44,189 bases of DNA from Betaproteobacteria bacterium RIFCSPLOWO2_02_FULL_63_19 (lineage in GTDB: Bacteria; Pseudomonadota; Gammaproteobacteria; Burkholderiales; SG8-39), in contig MEQX01000084.1 of the NCBI GenBank assembly GCA_001770415.1, positions 3,147-47,335 on the forward strand, in the 5' to 3' direction. Positions 23,544 to 35,453 of this stretch are shown piece after piece. Position 1 is the stretch's first letter; each line of letters opens with the position of its first letter. Position numbers and translations under genes: made by a program. Below the pieces are notes generated by a model, which made no database searches, was not told where the DNA came from, and worked only from the letters and a program-made list of their open reading frames with translations.

Positions 23544-24860
23544 ATGCGCAGTCTTTTCTACTACTCCTACCGCCGTTTCTCGCGCTTTACGCACTGGTAC
23601 GAGCGCCGCTTCACCGGCATCGGCCGTCTGGTGATCGCGGCGGCCGTTGCGTTCGGCATCTTCGGCGTCGACACCGAGCAGACAACCGCCTACCAGGGCT
23701 TCGCCTATCTGGTCTCGCTGATCGTGCTGGCGGCCGCGGCATCGTCGATGTTCCGCGGCCGCTTTGGCGTTCGCCGCGACCTGCCGCGATTTGCCACGGC
23801 CGGAGAGCCCCTTGAATACCGGCTGTACGTGCGTAACCTGAGCCGGAAAGCCGAGCGCGGCCTGACGCTGTTCGAGGACTTCGAGTTCAGCTTTCCTTCG
23901 CGGCGGGAGTTTGCGCAGGCGCGCGAGCCGGGCGTAAAGCGCAACCGCGTCGACACTGCATTGGGCTTTTATCTGTGGATGTGGCTGCTGGCCGAACGCC
24001 GCAACGGCGCGGTCGAACCGGGGCCGATGGCGGCCGTCCCGGCCGGCGCGGAAAGCGCGGCAACGATGCGCATGACCGCGCGGCGGCGCGGCGTGGTGCG
24101 CTTTGCCACGGTGAGCGTCGCGCGCACCGATCCGCTCGGTCTGTGCCGCGCGTTCTCGCGCGTCAGCGCGCCGCAATCGGTGCTGGTGTTGCCGCGCCGC
24201 TATCGTCTGCCGCCGATCACGCTGCCGGGGCAGCGTCGTTATCAGCCTGGCGGCGTCGCGCTGGCGGGGTCGGCGGGCGATTCGGAGGAATTCTTCGGCT
24301 TGCGTGACTACCGGCCCGGCGACCCGCTGCAGCATGTGCACTGGAAGAGCTTCGCGCGCACCGGCAGGCCCATCGTAAAGGAGTTCCAGAGCGAGTTCTT
24401 CGAGCGTCACGCGCTTGCGCTGGACACCGCGTTCACCGGCGCGCAGGCGTTCGAAGAAGCCGTGTCGGTGGCGGCATCGTTCGTCTACACGCTGGAAACG
24501 CAGGAGTGCCTGCTCGACATGCTGTTCGTCGGCGATGGGACGCATGTGTACACCGCCGGGCGCGGCCTGCTGCGGGCCGAGCATCTGCTGGAAGTGCTGG
24601 CGGGAGTGCGCATGCAGCAGGGCAATGCGCTCGAGCGTCTCGAGACAGCGGTGCTCGAGCGCGGCGGCGGCCTGGCAAGCTGCATCCTGGTGCTGGCCGG
24701 GTGGGATGACGCGCGCAGCCGGCTGCTCGCCTCGCTGCGGCGCTCCGGCCTGCAAGTGCTCGCGTTCGCGCTGGTCGCCGATGACGTGCAGATCGATGCC
24801 GCCCGGGGCGTGCGACGGCTGCGCGTGGGCAGCGTGCAACAGGACCTGCTCGGTCTATGA
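23544..24860 (+). CDS. DUF58 domain protein
   Basis: A 438-residue protein. Two hydrophobic segments near the N terminus (about 30-70) anchor it. The DUF58 signature is at EFFGLRDYRPGDPLQHVHWKS-type sequence (around 250-270), followed by RTGRPIVKEFQSEF and a degenerate von Willebrand-like region (LALDTAF, LDMLFVGDGTH). DUF58 proteins accompany MoxR ATPases in most bacteria; the molecular role is not known. The stop overlaps the next start as ATGA at 24857-24860, so the two genes are translationally coupled. A 118-base gap separates it from moxR. Confidence 0.9.
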   Translation: MRSLFYYSYRRFSRFTHWYERRFTGIGRLVIAAAVAFGIFGVDTEQTTAYQGFAYLVSLIVLAAAASSMFRGRFGVRRDLPRFATAGEPLEYRLYVRNLSRKAERGLTLFEDFEFSFPSRREFAQAREPGVKRNRVDTALGFYLWMWLLAERRNGAVEPGPMAAVPAGAESAATMRMTARRRGVVRFATVSVARTDPLGLCRAFSRVSAPQSVLVLPRRYRLPPITLPGQRRYQPGGVALAGSAGDSEEFFGLRDYRPGDPLQHVHWKSFARTGRPIVKEFQSEFFERHALALDTAFTGAQAFEEAVSVAASFVYTLETQECLLDMLFVGDGTHVYTAGRGLLRAEHLLEVLAGVRMQQGNALERLETAVLERGGGLASCILVLAGWDDARSRLLASLRRSGLQVLAFALVADDVQIDAARGVRRLRVGSVQQDLLGL

Positions 24861-26893
24861 ATACGCCCTTCGGCATGGTCGGCGCGGCGCTGCTGTTCTG
24901 GGGCTGGCAGAGCGGATGGCTGCTTGTCGCGGTGCCGCTGGCGCTGGCCGTCGAATCGCGGGTCTTCTGGCGTCCCGCCCATGTCCTCGACGGGGCGGGC
25001 ATCAATCGGTTTGCCGATCTGTCTTCGCTGGCATTGATCGCCGTGGCCGCGTGGTTTCTGGTGAGCATCGAGGGGCCGCGCGCGGCGCGGACCGTGATCG
25101 GCACGGCGCAGTGGCTGCCGGTAACACTGGCACCGCTTGCGTTGGCGCAGGCCTACCTGGTGCGCACGCCGCTCGATCTGTCGGTGCTGTTCGTCACGCT
25201 GCGCAGGCGTCCCGAATCGGGTCTGCGCGTGGATTTCGGCTTCGTGTACGTGATCGCGTGCGTGCTGGCTGCGGCCACCGCCAACGTGCGCGATGAAATG
25301 TTCTACGCCGGCGCCGCGGTGTTCGCCGCCTGGTCGTTGTGGAACCTGCGTTCGCGCCGGTATAACCGCGCCGTGCCGTTCGTGATGCTGATCACCGCAA
25401 GCGTGATGGGGTATGCCGGCCACATAGGGTTGAATCAATTGCAGCGCGCGGTCACCGAATGGGTCGGTGAATGGATCGACCGCTCGGCGCAGACCAACCC
25501 GTTTCGCGCGCACACCGACATAGGAAGCATCGGAAAACTCAAGCAGTCCGATCGCATCGTGCTGCGCGTGCGCCTGCCTGAAGGCGAGCGCACGCCGCTG
25601 CTGCTGCACCGCGCCAGCTACAACGTCTTTTCGTCGCCGAGCTGGATCGCGCGACGGGTGGAATTTGAAGCGCTGCCCGGGGAACCGGGCAGCGGCTGGG
25701 CGATACGCGAATCAGCGGGCGCGGCGGCGGATGCACGCCGGCCATCGGGAACGGAGGTCGAGGTGCTGGAGTACGCACGCGACGGCAAGGCGATTCTTTC
25801 GCTGCCGTCAGGCACGGTGCTTCTGAGCGGCCTGCCGCCGGCGGAAGTGCGGCGCAGCCGCCTTGGAAGCATCAGCGTGGAAACTGCTGCGGGATTCATC
25901 CGCTATCGGGCGCAACGCGGACCCGGAACCGCCGAGCAAGGCGCGCCCGAGGCGGCCGATTTTCAGGTGCCGCCCCGGGAAAAGGAAGCCATACGCGCGA
26001 TTGCCGCGAGGCTGGGCCTGCACGCAATCGATGCCGCCGAGGCGCGCCGCAGGGTCGAGCGTTTTTTCCGCGAGAATTTCAGCTATACGACCTGGCTGGA
26101 AGCCTCGTCGCCGAATGCCCGGACGTCGCTTGCCGCTTTTCTGACCGAGACGCATGCCGGTCATTGCGAATATTTCGCCAGCGCCACCACGCTGCTGCTG
26201 CGCGAGGCAGGCATCGCCGCGCGCTACGCCACCGGCTTTTCGGTGCAGGAAAAGAGTCTCGGCGGCGATTACCTGGTGCGCGAACGCCACGCGCATGCAT
26301 GGACGCGCGCATGGATCGGCGGCGCCTGGGTGGATATCGACACGACGCCGCCGCAGTGGTTCGAGATCGAAAGCGGCAGCAGCAGCGCGTGGGAGCTGTT
26401 CGGCGACGCCTGGTCGTGGCTGCGATTTGCCTGGGGCCGCTATCAGACCGCCGACGAGGACGTGCTGCCACGGCCGCTGCTGTTGGGATTGCTGGCTGCG
26501 CTGTTTGCGGGCCTCGCGTGGAGCATCATGCGGCGGCCGTCACGGCGTACGGCGGCGGGTATTCGCGGACCGCGGGCCACCGCGATGGTCCGCGGCGCTG
26601 ATTCCGAGTTCTATCGCATCGAGAAGTTGCTCGCCGCGCGCGGGCTCGGGCGTCATCCGAGCGAGCCGGTTTCGGTGTGGTTGCAGCGGCTGGAGCGCGT
26701 CAGTGTCGCGGCGGAGAACGATGCGCAGGGCGCGGCAACGCGGCCGGGCGAACTGCACCTAAGCGAGCTGCGCGCGATCGCCAAGCTGCACTACCGCCTG
26801 CGCTTCGATCCGCTGCCGATGGCGGCCGATCGACGCACGGAGCTGCGAATGCGGGCAGAGCGCTGGCTGCAGGCGGTGCACACGGCAGCGTGA
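24857..26893 (+). CDS. DUF3488/transglutaminase-like membrane protein
   Basis: A 678-residue protein. Several transmembrane helices fill residues 1-195 (DUF3488 part), a large extracytoplasmic domain follows, and a final helix lies near 535-550 before a C-terminal DUF4129-like tail. The transglutaminase-like catalytic triad is Cys437 (THAGHCEYFASA), His480 (RERHAHAWTRAW) and Asp495 (VDIDTTPPQ). These enzymes are probably proteases, deamidases or cross-linkers in the periplasm; the substrate is unknown. It is the last gene of the moxR cassette and overlaps DUF58 by 4 bases. Complete and intact. Confidence 0.92.
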   Translation: MNTPFGMVGAALLFWGWQSGWLLVAVPLALAVESRVFWRPAHVLDGAGINRFADLSSLALIAVAAWFLVSIEGPRAARTVIGTAQWLPVTLAPLALAQAYLVRTPLDLSVLFVTLRRRPESGLRVDFGFVYVIACVLAAATANVRDEMFYAGAAVFAAWSLWNLRSRRYNRAVPFVMLITASVMGYAGHIGLNQLQRAVTEWVGEWIDRSAQTNPFRAHTDIGSIGKLKQSDRIVLRVRLPEGERTPLLLHRASYNVFSSPSWIARRVEFEALPGEPGSGWAIRESAGAAADARRPSGTEVEVLEYARDGKAILSLPSGTVLLSGLPPAEVRRSRLGSISVETAAGFIRYRAQRGPGTAEQGAPEAADFQVPPREKEAIRAIAARLGLHAIDAAEARRRVERFFRENFSYTTWLEASSPNARTSLAAFLTETHAGHCEYFASATTLLLREAGIAARYATGFSVQEKSLGGDYLVRERHAHAWTRAWIGGAWVDIDTTPPQWFEIESGSSSAWELFGDAWSWLRFAWGRYQTADEDVLPRPLLLGLLAALFAGLAWSIMRRPSRRTAAGIRGPRATAMVRGADSEFYRIEKLLAARGLGRHPSEPVSVWLQRLERVSVAAENDAQGAATRPGELHLSELRAIAKLHYRLRFDPLPMAADRRTELRMRAERWLQAVHTAA

Positions 26894-26958
26894 GGCGATC
26901 GAACCGCTGCCACGGAAAGCGCTCGGCTTCCGATTCGAACCGCTCCGGGCAGCCGAGG

Positions 26959-28290
26959 TCAGCGTACCATCGGAATGACGCGCTCGGCAGCAAGTCGCTG
27001 CTTGAGTGCGCGTCCCTTGGCCGGGGCCGCGACCCAGATCATGACTGCGGCCAAAGCCGCGGCCAGTACCGCGACCCCGAAAGCCCACAGGTACGAGCCG
27101 GTCTTGTCGAAGAGATAGCCGCCGATCCACGACCCCAGGGCACCGCCGACGCCGACGCTTGCCTCGACCAGGCCGTAAATGATGCCGATGGCCGGACCGT
27201 GAAACAGGTCCGCCGCCGTGGTCATGAAGATGGGCGCGGTCGATCCCCATCCGACCCCGATCAGCATCACGAACAGGTAGATCAGCCACAGGCCCCCGCC
27301 AGCCTGAAACAGCACCAGGCAGTAGAAACTGACGCAGAAAAAGATCATGCCCACCGAGAAGGATCGTTCGCGACCGATGCGGTCCGAGACCACGCCCCAG
27401 ACGACGCGAAAAACGGTGGACGTCAGGCCGATCAGGCCGAAAAGCCACGCCGCCGCCATGCTCGAGACGCCTTGCTGGACCAGAAACCCGACAAAATGGG
27501 TCAGCACCATGTACACGCCGATCATGATCAGCATCGGGAACATCATGAGCGCCCAGAAGTTGGCGGTGCGGGCCGCCGCGCCGAGACTCCATCGAAACTC
27601 GTCGCCGTGGCGCTGGTCTGCGGGCACCGTGCGCTCGGTTCCGGCGTCATCGGGCCGCCCGTCCGAGCCGCGATATCCGATGTCCGTCGGTTTGTGGCGC
27701 AACAGAAAACCATTGAGCGGCAGCAGGATCGCAGCGGTCAGCAAACCCATGACCATGAAGCCGGAACGCCAACCCCAGTTCGATATCAGCTCCTGAGTGA
27801 ACGGGGGGAACAGCATGATGCCCAGGCCCATGCCTGATGCCGCGAACCCGCTGGCGGTTCCGCGACGCTTCTCGAACCAGTGGGGTATGACCGCGGTGTA
27901 GGCGGCCAGGGAGATGAAGGCCACGCTGAACCCGCACAACACCCCGTAGAACAGGTAGTACTGGAGCAGTCCGTTGATCGTGGAACACAGAACCAGCCCG
28001 CCCGCCAGCAGCGCGATGCCGGGCAGGATGACCCGGCGCGGGCCGAAGCGGTCGATGAGTCCGCCGGCCACGGGCGCAGCGATGACGTAGCAGATCATCG
28101 CCACGGACTGGACGCCCGATATTTCGCCCCGGCCCCAGCCGAAGTCCTCCACCATCGGAACCAGGAAGACCGAAAACATCGACCGGAAACCGAACCAGAA
28201 CGCCATCGATATCAGTGCAACGCCGACGATCACCCAGCCGTAATAGAAACGGCGTGCGGGCCGACGACCGGGGTTGTGTTTCGTGGTCAT
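26959..28290 (-). CDS. MFS transporter, oxalate/formate antiporter (OFA)-like
   Basis: A 443-residue major facilitator with twelve predicted helices. The start region FYYGWVIVGVALISMAFWFG and the loop 2-3 motif GGLIDRFGPRRVI fit the OFA/monocarboxylate-type branch; the second-half counterpart is GVVSDRIGRERSF. GGGAGG lies just before ATG 28290; the frame upstream has no homology. It is divergent from the iron alcohol dehydrogenase with 182 bases between. Members of this branch import small organic acids; the substrate cannot be predicted. A hydrophilic loop at about 205-235 splits the two halves. Confidence 0.88.
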   Translation of the reverse strand: MTTKHNPGRRPARRFYYGWVIVGVALISMAFWFGFRSMFSVFLVPMVEDFGWGRGEISGVQSVAMICYVIAAPVAGGLIDRFGPRRVILPGIALLAGGLVLCSTINGLLQYYLFYGVLCGFSVAFISLAAYTAVIPHWFEKRRGTASGFAASGMGLGIMLFPPFTQELISNWGWRSGFMVMGLLTAAILLPLNGFLLRHKPTDIGYRGSDGRPDDAGTERTVPADQRHGDEFRWSLGAAARTANFWALMMFPMLIMIGVYMVLTHFVGFLVQQGVSSMAAAWLFGLIGLTSTVFRVVWGVVSDRIGRERSFSVGMIFFCVSFYCLVLFQAGGGLWLIYLFVMLIGVGWGSTAPIFMTTAADLFHGPAIGIIYGLVEASVGVGGALGSWIGGYLFDKTGSYLWAFGVAVLAAALAAVMIWVAAPAKGRALKQRLAAERVIPMVR

Positions 28291-28472
28291 GCTGCGTTCT
28301 CCCTCCCGAATTCCGAGGTCATCGCGATCCCGGCCGACGAACGATACTACGGCACGGTCTCCGGCACGAGCGCGCCGGCAGATGCCTGCGCGAAAAGCGG
28401 ATTGAAACCGCCGGCAATCCTGACGGATTCGCGCCCATCCCATACAATGGTCCGCATCGCGGTCCCGACCCG

Positions 28473-29663
28473 ATGCTTTTCCTGTTCGAGCGCCAAACTG
28501 AGAACTCTCCGGTGAATGCGACAAACGTTGCGGCGGCACCCAGGACGTTGCTGCCACTGATACAGTATCCGCGCGTGCAGTTCGATTTCGGCGCCATCGG
28601 GACGCTGCCCGCCGAACTCGCCGTTCTTCGTGCGGTGCGTCCCCTTTTCGTGACCGACCAGGGTCTGGTTGCCTGCGGCGTGTTCGATACCGTGCGGGCC
28701 GCGATGCCCTCGGGAGCGGAACTGGCTGTGTTCGACCGCATACCCGAGAACCCGACGGTGCAAGGCGTTGAGCAGGCGCTCGAGGTCTACCGCGAGCGGC
28801 GCTGCGACGCGGTCGTGGCAGTCGGCGGCGGCTCGGTGATCGATTCCTGCAAAGCGATCTCGGTGATGGCGACCCATCCCGGGCGCGTCGGTGAATACCT
28901 CGGCAGGGCCGAGAAGATCACGCCCGATGTGGCGCCATTGATCGCCGTCCCGACCACTTCCGGAACCGGCAGCGAAGTGTCGCGGGGCGCCGGCATTCAT
29001 CCGACGTCGAGCAGTCGCGGCGGCAGCCTCGGCAGCCCCTTCATCGTGCCGAAGACGGCGATTTGCGATCCCGATCTGACGCTGACGCTGCCGCCGTTGC
29101 TGACCGCGGCGACGGGCATGGACGCGTTGTCGCACGCAGTCGAGGGGCTGCTTGCCAAGACGGTCAATCCGGTGGGCGACGCGATTGCCGTCGACGCGAT
29201 CACGCGCGTGTGCGACTGGCTTCCGAAGGCGGTGCGAGACGGCGCCGATCGTGAGGCGCGCTGGCACATGATGATGGCTTCGATGGAGGCGATGCTCGTG
29301 TCCAAGGGTCTGGGCGCCGCGCATGCACTTGCCAATACCTTTGGCGACCAGGGGCTGCATCACGGTACGCTGGTGACGCTTGCGCTGCCGCCGGTGCTGC
29401 GCGGGTTGGACGCGCACGCCGGCGAGCGTATCAGACGGCTTGCCGACGCGATGCGGTTGGGCACGGGGCGTCACCCGGGCGCCGCGATCGCGGAGATGAA
29501 TCAAGCTCTGGGCTTGCCGGCCGATCTGCGCAGTTACGGCTACAAACTCGCCGATCTCGACGAGGCGGCAGCCGACGCGCATGCGAGCTGGTTCAACCGC
29601 AGCGCGCCGTATCATCCGACCAAGGACGAATTCAAGACGATGATCACCGAGATCATCGGTTAG
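28473..29663 (+). CDS. Iron-containing alcohol dehydrogenase
   Basis: A 396-residue group III (Fe-ADH) dehydrogenase with NAD(P)-linked alcohol/aldehyde activity; the fold also includes maleylacetate reductases. The cofactor region is VAVGGGSVIDSCKAISVM and PTTSGTGSEV; metal-site sequence is MDALSHAVEG and FGDQGLHHGTLVTLALPPVL, with the His-His-Gly pattern of family metal ligands. GTG at 28512 is an alternative start that gives 383 residues, the commoner length; neither start has a strong ribosome site. The next gene, 34 bases downstream, encodes a glutathionyl-hydroquinone reductase, so both may serve quinone or aromatic turnover. Confidence 0.88.
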   Translation: MLFLFERQTENSPVNATNVAAAPRTLLPLIQYPRVQFDFGAIGTLPAELAVLRAVRPLFVTDQGLVACGVFDTVRAAMPSGAELAVFDRIPENPTVQGVEQALEVYRERRCDAVVAVGGGSVIDSCKAISVMATHPGRVGEYLGRAEKITPDVAPLIAVPTTSGTGSEVSRGAGIHPTSSSRGGSLGSPFIVPKTAICDPDLTLTLPPLLTAATGMDALSHAVEGLLAKTVNPVGDAIAVDAITRVCDWLPKAVRDGADREARWHMMMASMEAMLVSKGLGAAHALANTFGDQGLHHGTLVTLALPPVLRGLDAHAGERIRRLADAMRLGTGRHPGAAIAEMNQALGLPADLRSYGYKLADLDEAAADAHASWFNRSAPYHPTKDEFKTMITEIIG

Positions 29664-29697
29664 CGGCCAAGTTTCGGTCGGCGAAAGGGGTAACCGC

Positions 29698-30672
29698 ATG
29701 GGCAATCTGTTGAACGGCCGCTGGACCGTCGATGACACCCTCAAGGAAATTCGCGAAGGCGGCAAATACGTCAAGCACCCGTCGCTGTTTCGGCAATGGA
29801 TCACGGCGGACGGCTGCTCCGGGTTCAAGGCCGAGGCGGGCCGCTACCACCTGTACGTTTCGGTCAGTTGTCCATGGGCGCACCGAACGGTTCTGTTCCG
29901 GGTATTGAAGAAACTGGAGAACGTGATCGGCATGACCTACACCGCGCAGCGCGGCGACGGCCAGGGCTGGTCGTTCGGCGAGGACGGGCACCTCGTGCCG
30001 GGCACCGAACGCCGTGTGAAGCATCTGCACGAGATCTACACCATTGCCGACGCGGCCTGCACCTCCCGCGTGACCGTGCCGACGCTGTGGGACAGCCGAA
30101 CGCGCCGGGTCGTGAACAACGAGTCCTCGGAAATCATCCGGATGTTCAATTCGGCATTTTCGGGACTTGCGCCGATCACCCCCGACTACTTTCCGCAGCC
30201 GTTGCGCGCCGCCATCGAAGCGATGAACGAGAAGGTCCTGCGCGGCGTCAACGATGCCGTGAACGGCTGCGGCCGGTCCGCGTCGCAGGCGGCCTACGAC
30301 GAAGCGTTCGACATGCTGTTTCGCACCCTTGATGAGCTGGAATCGATTCTCGGCAGGCAGCGCTTTCTGTGCGGCGATCAGCAGACCGAGGCGGACTGGC
30401 GGCTGTTTCCCAACCTGATCCGTTTCGACCCGATTTCGTACATCGGCTACAAGTGCAACCTGCGGCGCATCGAGGACTATCCGAATCTTTCGAACTACTT
30501 GCGCGATCTCTACCAGACGCCGGGTATTGCGCAAGTGTGCGACGTCGAAGGAATGAAGCGGGCCGTGTTCGGCATCGGCGGTCCGATCCCGAGCAACGGC
30601 GTCGTCCCGAAGGGACCCGAAATGCGCCTCGACCGGCCGCATAACCGCGGCCGGTTTCGAAAAGCGGCTTAG
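29698..30672 (+). CDS. Glutathionyl-hydroquinone reductase (Xi-class GST)
   Basis: A 324-residue Xi-class glutathione transferase (YqjG/PcpF/ECM4 type) that reduces glutathionyl-hydroquinones to hydroquinones. The catalytic cysteine is Cys58 in SVSCPWAHR; VPTLWDSRTRRVVNNESSEI binds glutathione, and EADWRLFPNLIRFDPISYIGYKC-like sequence near 235-255 carries the class-specific helical domain. GAAAGGGG precedes the ATG, 34 bases after the alcohol dehydrogenase stop. Cytoplasmic. It is usually linked to quinone or chlorinated phenol metabolism, or to general quinone protection. Confidence 0.93.
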   Translation: MGNLLNGRWTVDDTLKEIREGGKYVKHPSLFRQWITADGCSGFKAEAGRYHLYVSVSCPWAHRTVLFRVLKKLENVIGMTYTAQRGDGQGWSFGEDGHLVPGTERRVKHLHEIYTIADAACTSRVTVPTLWDSRTRRVVNNESSEIIRMFNSAFSGLAPITPDYFPQPLRAAIEAMNEKVLRGVNDAVNGCGRSASQAAYDEAFDMLFRTLDELESILGRQRFLCGDQQTEADWRLFPNLIRFDPISYIGYKCNLRRIEDYPNLSNYLRDLYQTPGIAQVCDVEGMKRAVFGIGGPIPSNGVVPKGPEMRLDRPHNRGRFRKAA

Positions 30673-30827
30673 AACCTGTTGCAAGACGACCCACATGATG
30701 CGAACGGCAGTGGACGCCCGATGGTCGAATGGAATATCGACGAAGGACGCGCCAGGCGCGAATCGGCGCACCCGGGCCGGGGTGGGTCGGTAGGCCGTGA
30801 CCGCGCGGCGACACGAGACGCGAGGCG

Positions 30828-31136
30828 ATGGCAACTCAACGACGAGTCATTTATCTGACCACGGGGCGCGGCCCGACGTGGCTGCGCGTCTTGCTGACCC
30901 TTGGCGCGCTGGGCGCAGCCGTCATTGCGTTCTGGCTCGGACTGGTGTTGGCGCTCGCCGTGGTGGCGACGGTGGCGCTGGCGCTGCTCCCGGTGCTGGC
31001 ATGGAGAGCCTTTTCCGCCTCCCGGCGGCCGGGCGGATCGGCGACGATCGACGGGGAGTACACGGTCGCGTCGTCTTCCGATGTCGACGTTCAGGACGAG
31101 CCGACCGAACCCAAGGGTCGCGAGCCACCGCGTTGA
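30828..31136 (+). CDS. Small membrane protein with acidic C terminus
   Basis: A 102-residue protein of unknown function. A basic N terminus (MATQRRVIYLTTGRG) precedes two adjacent hydrophobic segments (about 19-38 and 40-62). The C terminus holds GSATIDGEYTVASSS followed by an acidic, Pro-rich tail. The GG-ATIDGEYTV block recurs in small proteobacterial membrane proteins, but no role is known. A GAGG site lies very close to the ATG. It stands between the quinone reductase and the protease genes, all on the plus strand; gaps of 155 and 210 bases argue against tight coupling. Confidence 0.7.
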   Translation: MATQRRVIYLTTGRGPTWLRVLLTLGALGAAVIAFWLGLVLALAVVATVALALLPVLAWRAFSASRRPGGSATIDGEYTVASSSDVDVQDEPTEPKGREPPR

Positions 31137-31346
31137 CGCCCGGAAGACCGCGCTATGCTTCCCGGGAGCGCTTGCGGTCGCCGCGCGTGTTCGATACGGC
31201 GCATGTTCTCCGACCTGTCGGGGGACCGGCGCTCGCGGCAACTTAAGCGCGGCGCACGGGTCAAAGTGGTTTCGACGGCAATCAGGCAGCCGCATGTCCG
31301 CGGCCCGGACCGGGTATCTTGGCGTCGTGACCGATATGGAGTGTGA

Positions 31347-33575
31347 ATGAACAGGGTACTGCTGTGGTTGGCTCTGGCGCTGGCGACGGCCGCTCACGGT
31401 GCGTCAGCCGATGTGCGAACGTCTTATCCGCCGGAGTTGAAGCCGGCGTGGCAGCAGGCCCGTGCGGCGCACATGGCGGCTGAACTGCTCGCTCACTACC
31501 ACTACAAGAGGACGCCGCTCGACGAAACGCTTTCGAAGAAGATATTCGTCGAATATCTGAAATCGCTCGATTCCGAGAAGCTCGTCTTCGTTCAGGCCGA
31601 CATCGACCGCTTTTCCGCCGACAGGGCCCGGCTCGGCGACGCCATCCGTGACGAAGATCTCAGCGTTCCGTTTTCGGTTTTCAATCTTTATCAGCGTCGC
31701 GCAATTGAGCGCTATACGTACGCCCGGACTTTGCTGAAGAAGGGGTTTGATTTCCGCAAGCTCGAGGACTATCGATACTCCAGGGAAAACGAGGCCTGGC
31801 CGAAAACGGAATCGGAAATGCGCGAACTGTGGCGCAAACGCGTCAAGAACGAGTGGCTGCGGCTCAAGCTGGTCGGCAAGGACGACAGGAGCATCGCTGA
31901 AATACTCGACAAGCGCTATGACAATTTTCTGAAGCGCGTCGCCCGCATAAAGAGTGCAGACGCCTTTCAGGCTTTCATGAACGCGTTCACCACGGCCATC
32001 GAGCCCCACACGAACTATCTGGTGCCGCGGGCCGCCGAGGAATTCGACATCGCGATGAGGCTGTCCCTGGTCGGCATAGGCGCGGTTCTGGCGGAAAAGG
32101 ACGACTACACCACGATCCGCAAGCTGGTGCCGGGCGGCCCGGCTGCGCTGTCGGGCCGGCTGAAGAGTGGCGATCGCATCGTCGGCGTTGCTCAGGGCGC
32201 GGGCGGCGCGATGACGGACATCCTTGGATGGCGCCTGCAGGATGCGGTGGCGCTGATTCGCGGTGCACCCGATTCGGTCGTCGTGCTCGACGTGCTTCCC
32301 GCGGATGCCGCGCCCGAAGGCCAACGCAAACGGGTTTCCCTGGTGCGCAAGAAGATCAGTCTCGAGGAGCAGGCCGCCAAGTCGTCTGTCCATTCGGTAC
32401 GAGACGGGAAGGTCACCCGCCGAATCGGCGTGATAGCACTTCCCTCCTTCTACGAGGATTTCGCCGCCAAACGAAAGGGCGATCGGCGTTACAGGAGCGC
32501 GACCCGGGATGTATCGCGCCTGCTCGACAAGTTCAGGATAGATAGGGTCGACAGCGTATTGATGGACCTGCGCAACAACGGAGGTGGTTCGTTGGCTGAA
32601 GCGATCGAACTCACCGGTCTGTTCATCGACAAAGGACCCGTCGTGCAGCAGCGCAACGCGCGAGGCGAGGTCTTGGTGATGAGCGACACCCAAGCCGGCG
32701 TCGCCTGGGAGGGTCCGCTCGGCGTGCTGCTCAACCGCGGTTCGGCCTCCGCGTCGGAGATTTTCGCCGCCGCGATCCAGGATTACGGCCGCGGCCTGAT
32801 CATCGGCGACTCGAGCTTTGGCAAGGGCACGGTGCAGAACATGATCGATCTTGATCTGCTCGCCAAGAGCAATACGCCGCAGTTCGGGGAACTGAAGATG
32901 ACGGTCGCCCAGTTCTTCCGTGTCAACGGAGGCACGACCCAATTGCACGGCGTGATGCCCGATATCCTGCTTCCGGCCGTTTCGCACGCGGAAAACTTCG
33001 GCGAATCGAGATTCGACAATGCGCTGCCCTGGGCGCAGGTACGGGCAGCGGACTATAAGCCGGTCGGCGACCCGAAAGCCGTGCTGCCGATTCTCGTGAC
33101 CCTGCACGAGGCACGCGTGAAAAAGGACCGGGAGTACCAGTACCTGAAGGAGGACATCGCGGAATTGACGCGCCAGCGCAGAAGGAACAGTGTCTCGCTC
33201 AACGAAGCCGAACGGCGCAGCGAACGTGACCGTCTCGAGGCCCGGCTCAGGTCCCGGGAATTGCGCAACGATCGCGGGGCGAACTCCGATGAGGGTGCCG
33301 TGGGCAAGCAGAGCGCGAGCGCGAAAGGCGGCGCATTTCGCGATGACGGTCTGCAATCCAGCGAGCGCGATCTCGCCGTTGAACTGGCAGCGGAAGACGC
33401 CCGGAAGAACGCAAAGGACGTTTTGTTGAACGAGGCCGTCAACATACTCAGCGACGAATTGGGGGTGCTGCAATCCGGCGCGAGGCTGGCATCGCGCGTC
33501 AAGCCCGACTCGCCCTTGGGGCCGGGGCAGAAACGCGGCGGCGACGCGGTCCTTGACCGGGCGCAGCGACGGTAA
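31347..33575 (+). CDS. prc: Carboxy-terminal (tail-specific) protease Prc
   Basis: A 742-residue periplasmic S41A protease that trims C termini and controls murein hydrolases and tagged proteins. A signal peptide covers residues 1-22 (ending THGASADV-type; here AAHGASADV). An alpha-helical N-terminal domain runs to about 235, a PDZ domain about 240-325 ([20 protein letters not shown]), and the protease core about 355-560. By spacing to the Escherichia coli enzyme, the catalytic Ser468 lies in [10 protein letters not shown], Lys493 in FGKGTVQ and Asp479 in IQDYGRG. A charged C-terminal domain completes it. GGAG precedes the ATG. All catalytic residues are present. Confidence 0.94.
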   Translation: MNRVLLWLALALATAAHGASADVRTSYPPELKPAWQQARAAHMAAELLAHYHYKRTPLDETLSKKIFVEYLKSLDSEKLVFVQADIDRFSADRARLGDAIRDEDLSVPFSVFNLYQRRAIERYTYARTLLKKGFDFRKLEDYRYSRENEAWPKTESEMRELWRKRVKNEWLRLKLVGKDDRSIAEILDKRYDNFLKRVARIKSADAFQAFMNAFTTAIEPHTNYLVPRAAEEFDIAMRLSLVGIGAVLAEKDDYTTIRKLVPGGPAALSGRLKSGDRIVGVAQGAGGAMTDILGWRLQDAVALIRGAPDSVVVLDVLPADAAPEGQRKRVSLVRKKISLEEQAAKSSVHSVRDGKVTRRIGVIALPSFYEDFAAKRKGDRRYRSATRDVSRLLDKFRIDRVDSVLMDLRNNGGGSLAEAIELTGLFIDKGPVVQQRNARGEVLVMSDTQAGVAWEGPLGVLLNRGSASASEIFAAAIQDYGRGLIIGDSSFGKGTVQNMIDLDLLAKSNTPQFGELKMTVAQFFRVNGGTTQLHGVMPDILLPAVSHAENFGESRFDNALPWAQVRAADYKPVGDPKAVLPILVTLHEARVKKDREYQYLKEDIAELTRQRRRNSVSLNEAERRSERDRLEARLRSRELRNDRGANSDEGAVGKQSASAKGGAFRDDGLQSSERDLAVELAAEDARKNAKDVLLNEAVNILSDELGVLQSGARLASRVKPDSPLGPGQKRGGDAVLDRAQRR

Positions 33576-33676
33576 GATGCTTGGCGAGGCCGGGCGGCCC
33601 CGGCGGCCGCGGGGTTGCGCGCCGGATGTCCCGTTCGGGCCCTGATCAGCGACCACTCCGCGAAAGGCACTCGGAA

Positions 33677-35317
<1,641 letters not shown>

Positions 35318-35453
35318 GGATCGGTCGGGGCCGATTCGCGCTGCGCGCCGGTGTTCGAGCGACGAAGCGCATTCGGGCCGGGCTGCGCTGACCACGGCGG
35401 GAGCGTGGCGGCCGCCGGCGCAATCGCGGTCCATTGAGCGAAAGGAAACCATC

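Noticed and set aside
26899-26944. Two copies of TCGAACCGCT between convergent genes
   Set aside because: Only 10 bases each, in G+C-rich DNA; expected by chance and without supporting context.
31404-33656. A 750-codon open frame on the minus strand
   Set aside because: Antisense to the whole of prc, whose catalytic triad and signal peptide are intact; composition is typical of a complementary frame.
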